64,000 nt of DNA from assembly GCA_026129405.1 (NCBI GenBank), contig JAHCID010000009.1:167795-231794 (forward strand), given 5' to 3'. Within the stretch, counting starts at the first letter, position 1. Every line of letters begins with the position of its first letter. A program made the position numbers and the translations under genes. This DNA comes from a bacterium (GTDB lineage: Bacteria > Desulfobacterota > Binatia > DP-6). A model generated the notes under the pieces. The model did no database searches. It saw nothing but the letters and a program-made list of their open reading frames with translations, and was not told the origin of the DNA. Below are positions 60,441 to 64,000 of this stretch, piece by piece.

Positions 60441-61401
60441 ACGCCTGCGCGCGGCGCTGCTCGCGCTGCCGCTCACGGTCGACTCCGCGACGGCGGCGTT
60501 CGCGGCCGTCGCGGTGCCGTCGTACGGCGACGCGCGGCCGAGCACGATCGTCACGCTCGCCGGCGACGGCGCCGCCGGCCGCGGGGAGCACGTCGGCTGG
60601 ACGACCGCCGCACACGCCGCCTTCGCCGAGGACGGCGTGCGGGCGGCGCCGCACGGCCGCTGGGCGGTCGGGGCGTGGGCCCGCGTCCTGCGCGAGCGGG
60701 TCGCCGACCCGTACGACCGCGCCGCGCTCGAAGCGGCGGCCATCGATCTCGCCCTCCACCAGAACGCCACGAGCCTGCGCGCCCTGGCCGGGTGCGACGC
60801 CGCCTCGGTGCGCTACGTCGTCTCCTTCGCACGCACGCCCGATCCCGCCGCCGCCGCACGCCGCGAGGGCGACGTCGAGCTCAAGGTCGACGCCGATCCC
60901 GCCTGGGACACGGCGACGTTCGCCGCCCTCGCCGCCGCGGGGCGGGTCGCGATCCTCGACTGGAAGGACACCGGCACCGCCGCCGACCACGTCCGCGCAC
61001 ACGCCGCGCTGCCGGGCGTCCTCGTCGAAGACCCGGCCTGGACCGCGGCACCGTGGCCCGCCACGCTCGCCGCGCGCGTGGTCGCCGACGGCCCGCTGCG
61101 CACCGCAGCCGACCTGGACGCCCTGCCGCTGCGCCCGGCGGCGGTCAACGTGAAGCCCGGCCGCATGGGCGGCTGGCTCGCGGCGCTGGAGCTGGCCGGA
61201 CGCTGCGCCGCGGCCGGCATCCCGGTGTACGTCGGCGGCATGTTCGAGGTCGGCGTCGGCCGCGACCAGCTGCGCGCGCTCGCCGCGGTGCTGGCGCCCG
61301 ACGGCCCGAACGACGTCGCGCCCATCCCGCGCCCGGGCGACGTCCCCGAGCGCCCCACTCGCCTGCCCCTGCCGCCGCCGGGACGCGGCCTCGCCGGATG
61401 A
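60424..61401 (+). CDS. Enolase-superfamily protein (dipeptide epimerase/MenC-like), function unknown
   Basis: 325 residues from GTG 60424, overlapping the ergothioneine gene by 17 bases. The C-terminal barrel motifs are LKVDADPAWD (Lys-x-Asp), AILDWKDTG, VLVEDPAWT, RVVADGPL, NVKPGRMGGWLAALELAGRC and GIPVYVGGMFEVGVGRDQLRALA. These follow the muconate-cycloisomerase/o-succinylbenzoate-synthase layout, but the usual metal-binding carboxylates are partly replaced, so the reaction cannot be named. Translational overlap with egtDB may be only compactness. Confidence 0.72.
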   Translation: MPSTPERLRAALLALPLTVDSATAAFAAVAVPSYGDARPSTIVTLAGDGAAGRGEHVGWTTAAHAAFAEDGVRAAPHGRWAVGAWARVLRERVADPYDRAALEAAAIDLALHQNATSLRALAGCDAASVRYVVSFARTPDPAAAARREGDVELKVDADPAWDTATFAALAAAGRVAILDWKDTGTAADHVRAHAALPGVLVEDPAWTAAPWPATLAARVVADGPLRTAADLDALPLRPAAVNVKPGRMGGWLAALELAGRCAAAGIPVYVGGMFEVGVGRDQLRALAAVLAPDGPNDVAPIPRPGDVPERPTRLPLPPPGRGLAG

Positions 61402-61432
61402 CCGGCGCGCGGGCGCGCGGGCGCGCCGTCGC

Positions 61433-62176
61433 ATGAGCGCGTTCGTCGCCTTCGAGCGCGCCGGCGTCCGCCTGCCGAGCGGCACGGTGATCCTCGACGA
61501 CGTCACGCTCGAGGTCGCCGAGGGCGAGACGCTCGCGCTCCTCGGCCGCAGCGGCTCGGGGAAGACGACGGGGCTACGCCTCGTGAACGCGCTCCTCCTG
61601 CCGACGTCCGGCACCGTGCGTGTGGGCGGACGCGCGACGACCGAGTGGGACCCGATCCGCCTGCGGCGGCGCACGGGCTACGTCATCCAGGACGTCGGCC
61701 TGCTGCCGCACCTCGACGTGGCCGCGAACGTCGGCCTCGTCCCCGAGCTCGAGGGCTGGGATCGCGCCCGCCGCGCGGCGCGCGTGACGGAGCTCCTGGC
61801 CCTGGTCGGCCTGCCGGCCGCCGAGTACGCGCACCGGCGCCCGCACGAGCTGTCCGGCGGCCAGCGCCAGCGGGTCGGCGTCGCGCGCGCGCTCGCCGCC
61901 GACCCGCCGCTGCTCCTGCTCGACGAGCCCTTCGGCGCGCTCGATCCGGTCACGCGCTGGGAGCTGCAGACGGCGTTCCGCGCCCTCCAGCGACGGCTCG
62001 GCAAGACGGCCGTCTTCGTGACCCACGACCTGCGCGAGGCCGCGCGCGTCGCCGATCGCGTCGCCCTCCTCGCCGGCGGCCGCGTGGTCGCGAGCGGCAC
62101 GCTCGACGCGCTGCGGGCGCACGACCATCCCGAGGTGCGCGCCTTCCTCGCGGCCGGCGCCGACGCCGTCGCCTGA
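61433..62176 (+). CDS. ABC transporter ATP-binding protein, OpuCA/ProV-like
   Basis: 247 residues. Walker A GRSGSGKTTG (about residues 38-47), Q-loop YVIQDVGLLPHL, signature LSGGQRQRVGVARAL, Walker B LLLLDEPFGALDP, H-loop FVTHDLREA. The V-I-Q-D-x-G-L-L-P-H-x-x-V block is characteristic of glycine-betaine/choline/osmoprotectant importers. The CBS tail of OpuCA is absent. No permease or binding protein is encoded nearby: the next gene converges 1 base away. Confidence 0.88.
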   Translation: MSAFVAFERAGVRLPSGTVILDDVTLEVAEGETLALLGRSGSGKTTGLRLVNALLLPTSGTVRVGGRATTEWDPIRLRRRTGYVIQDVGLLPHLDVAANVGLVPELEGWDRARRAARVTELLALVGLPAAEYAHRRPHELSGGQRQRVGVARALAADPPLLLLDEPFGALDPVTRWELQTAFRALQRRLGKTAVFVTHDLREAARVADRVALLAGGRVVASGTLDALRAHDHPEVRAFLAAGADAVA

Positions 62177-62177
62177 C

Positions 62178-64000
62178 TCAGCGCCGCTCGAGCTCGAGCC
62201 GGCGCGGCGCCGCACCGACGCGGAAGCGGCCCGCGCCGACCGACACCGACTCGACGACCGGCAGCGTCACCTCGGCGACACCGTCCTCGGTCACCACGAT
62301 CGGCTCCGGGTCCGCCGTGTTGTCGGGCCAGATGCCGAACGCCTCGCCGGGATCGCCGATGCGGCCGTCGCCGTCGCGGTCGGTGCCCGCGGCGAGCAGA
62401 TACGTCCCCGCGAGCACGGGGCCGCCGAAGTCGATCGCGTAGCCGCCCGCCGCGGTCGCGACGGTCTGATAGCGCGTCTCGCGCGACACCGGGTCGACGA
62501 GCAGCACGAACGTGCGTCCGACGTCGCCGCCGTCGCCCGTCGACGCCACCTGGAGGACGATCGGCACCGTGACGCTGCCGGCGTCGCTCGCGATCGTGAC
62601 GCCGGCGCGCTGCACGGTGCCGGGCGGCAGCCCCGCACGCTCCGCGTGTAGCGTCACGGTCCCCGGCGGCGCGAAGGGCAGCGGGCTCGAGGTGAAGGCG
62701 GTGAGCCAGCCCGCGCCGGCGCTCACCGTCACGTCGGTGACGGTGAGCGGACCCGCGCCGTCGTTGCGCAGCCGGAGCTCGAGGTCGGCGAGGTCCGCGC
62801 CGAAGCTGAGCGACGTCGGGGTGACGGCGAGGGCCGGCGTCGTCGGCCCGCCGGTCGCGCCGGCGCGGGCGACGGCCCTGCGCGCGTCGATGAGACCGTG
62901 CCCCGACCAACCGTCGTCGCCGAGGTCCTCGCTGAGCGCGCCGGCGGCGAGCCAGGCGTCGAGCCGATCGGGTCCGAAGCGCACGCCGTTGGCGGCGAGA
63001 TGCGCGGCCTGCATGAGCGCGACCACGCCGCTCACGTGCGGCGCCGCCATCGAAGTGCCCTGGTAGAAGGGATAGTTGAAGGTGAGCGTCGAGCCCGTGT
63101 CGTCGCCGCCGAGCGAGAGCACGCCGTCGGCGTAGCCGTCGCCGTTGCGGTCGACGGTGACGTCGCCGCCGGGCGCGGCGACGTCGACGACGGCGCCGAA
63201 GTTCGAGTAGTACGCCCGCGCCCGGCGCAGGTCGGCGGCGCTCACCGTGACGACCTCGGGGAAGCCGGCGGGCGAGTAGCCGGCCGCGTCGCTCGCGTCG
63301 TTGCCCGCGGCGGCGACGACGACGCTGCCCGCCGCGCGGGCCGCCTGGATCGCCGTGCGCAGCTCCGCCGAGTAGCCCACGCCGCCGAGGCTCAGGTTGA
63401 TGACGTCGGCCCGCTGTACGGGCGTCGTCCAGGCGTCGGAGGCGAGCCCGGCCGCCCAACGGATGCCCTGGGCGATGTCGTACGTCGTGCCGCCGTCGAC
63501 GCCGAGCACGCGCACCGGCAGCAGCCGCGCCTGCCAGTCGACGCCGGCGACGCCGGTGCCGTCGTCGCTCGCCGCGCCGATCGTGCCCGCCACGTGCGAG
63601 CCGTGGAACGACGAGGCGCTGCCGCGCCGGCCGTCGCCGGCGTCGAACGGGTTCGCATCGATGCCGTCGCCGTCGCGGGCGCTCGCCGCGCTGGCGATGA
63701 AGTCGAACCCGGGCAGAACGCGCGCCGGGTCGAGGTCCGGGTGCCCGATGCCCCGCCCCGGGTCGAGGAGGATGCCGGTGTCGACGACCGCCACGACGAC
63801 GTCGGGCGATCCGGTCACCACGTCCCATGCCGCCTCGAGCCCGATCATCGGATAGTGCCACTGGTAGGCGTAGTAGGGATCGGACGGCACGCGCTGCGGG
63901 CGCAGCACGAGGTTCGGCTCGGCGAGCGCGACGTCGGGCCGGGCGCGCAGCGTATCCACCGCGGCGAGCGTGCGGGCGCGCGCCCACGCGGCGTCGCCCA
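62178..64000 (-). CDS. Subtilisin-like (S8) serine protease (5' end outside window)
   Basis: At least 607 codons; the N-terminus lies beyond base 64000 and the frame is open to the edge (GDAAWARARTLAAVDTLRAR). A propeptide end (DVALAEPNLVLRPQRV) leads into the catalytic domain: VVDTGILL (Asp), SFHGSHVAGTIGA (His), SVVVAAAGNDASD (oxyanion Asn) and GTSMAAPHVSGVVALM (Ser). A beta-rich C-terminus (VTPTSLSFGADLADLELRLR, RDGDGRIGDPGEAFG) recalls Ig-like and calcium-binding repeats of secreted subtilases. It is a second, unrelated-looking S8 protease in 13 kb. An in-frame GTG at 63956 is internal. Confidence 0.9.
   Translation of the reverse strand, partial: GDAAWARARTLAAVDTLRARPDVALAEPNLVLRPQRVPSDPYYAYQWHYPMIGLEAAWDVVTGSPDVVVAVVDTGILLDPGRGIGHPDLDPARVLPGFDFIASAASARDGDGIDANPFDAGDGRRGSASSFHGSHVAGTIGAASDDGTGVAGVDWQARLLPVRVLGVDGGTTYDIAQGIRWAAGLASDAWTTPVQRADVINLSLGGVGYSAELRTAIQAARAAGSVVVAAAGNDASDAAGYSPAGFPEVVTVSAADLRRARAYYSNFGAVVDVAAPGGDVTVDRNGDGYADGVLSLGGDDTGSTLTFNYPFYQGTSMAAPHVSGVVALMQAAHLAANGVRFGPDRLDAWLAAGALSEDLGDDGWSGHGLIDARRAVARAGATGGPTTPALAVTPTSLSFGADLADLELRLRNDGAGPLTVTDVTVSAGAGWLTAFTSSPLPFAPPGTVTLHAERAGLPPGTVQRAGVTIASDAGSVTVPIVLQVASTGDGGDVGRTFVLLVDPVSRETRYQTVATAAGGYAIDFGGPVLAGTYLLAAGTDRDGDGRIGDPGEAFGIWPDNTADPEPIVVTEDGVAEVTLPVVESVSVGAGRFRVGAAPRRLELERR

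Overview
The window is about 64 kb of very GC-rich chromosomal DNA. Genes are dense, many neighbours overlap by 1-8 bases, and third codon positions are almost always G or C. The content is housekeeping and metabolic: complex I, cobalamin-dependent ribonucleotide reductase, purine, thiamine and ergothioneine synthesis, a 1574-residue NAD-dependent glutamate dehydrogenase, and peptidoglycan recycling. I see no prophage, insertion sequence, CRISPR array, tRNA or rRNA. An outer-membrane TonB receptor, a TorF-like porin and the AmgK-MurU pair show a Gram-negative. The long GdhB-type dehydrogenase, NrdJ plus ThyX, and the MoxR/von Willebrand pair would fit a deltaproteobacterial-type lineage (Myxococcota, Desulfobacterota or Binatota), but nothing here fixes the taxon.

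Layout. 1-7.3 kb: a Tat-exported PhoD phosphatase (cut by the window edge), a BtuB-like receptor behind a cobalamin riboswitch, a MaoC-type hydratase, a porin-like protein, a nucleotidyltransferase-like protein, LemA and a ketopantoate-reductase-like enzyme. 7.4-16.8 kb: a minus-strand complex I operon nuoA-C-D-E-H-J-K-L-M-N that lacks nuoB, F, G and I. 16.9-21.9 kb: amgK-murU, a patatin, an assimilatory APS reductase and an alpha/beta hydrolase. 22-31 kb: a strongly signalled 26-residue lysine-rich protein gene, ftsB, a gcvH with arginine at the lipoyl-lysine position, nrdJ with two NrdR boxes, dciA, a CoA pyrophosphatase, an M23 peptidase and an MBL hydrolase. 31-38 kb: NAD-glutamate dehydrogenase and an RNA methyltransferase, both next to frame breaks. 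38.3-48.5 kb: an eleven-gene minus-strand run, alr-purH-purD-tsaC-like-DUF1015-thyX-DUF309-moxR-DUF5658-vWA-Rieske. 48.5-54.8 kb: thiSG, a crotonase, a large subtilase and thiE. 54.9-64 kb: an FAD oxidoreductase, an O-methyltransferase, a HIT protein, a fused EgtD-EgtB, an enolase-superfamily protein, an orphan ABC ATPase and a second subtilase cut by the window end.

Themes. (1) Cobalamin use: riboswitch-controlled uptake and a B12-dependent reductase, with ThyX completing dTMP supply. (2) Promoter geometry: at least eight genes have a -35/-10 pair whose -10 box ends only 6-12 bases before the start codon and no Shine-Dalgarno sequence, suggesting frequent leaderless transcripts; other genes have clear GGAGG-type sites. 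(3) Several genes (RNA methyltransferase, TsaC-like, GNAT, vWA protein, possibly the M23 ORF) show frame breaks in GC-rich or homopolymer tracts; these may be assembly errors or real decay. (4) A shared 21-base structured repeat sits at two convergent gene ends 47 kb apart.
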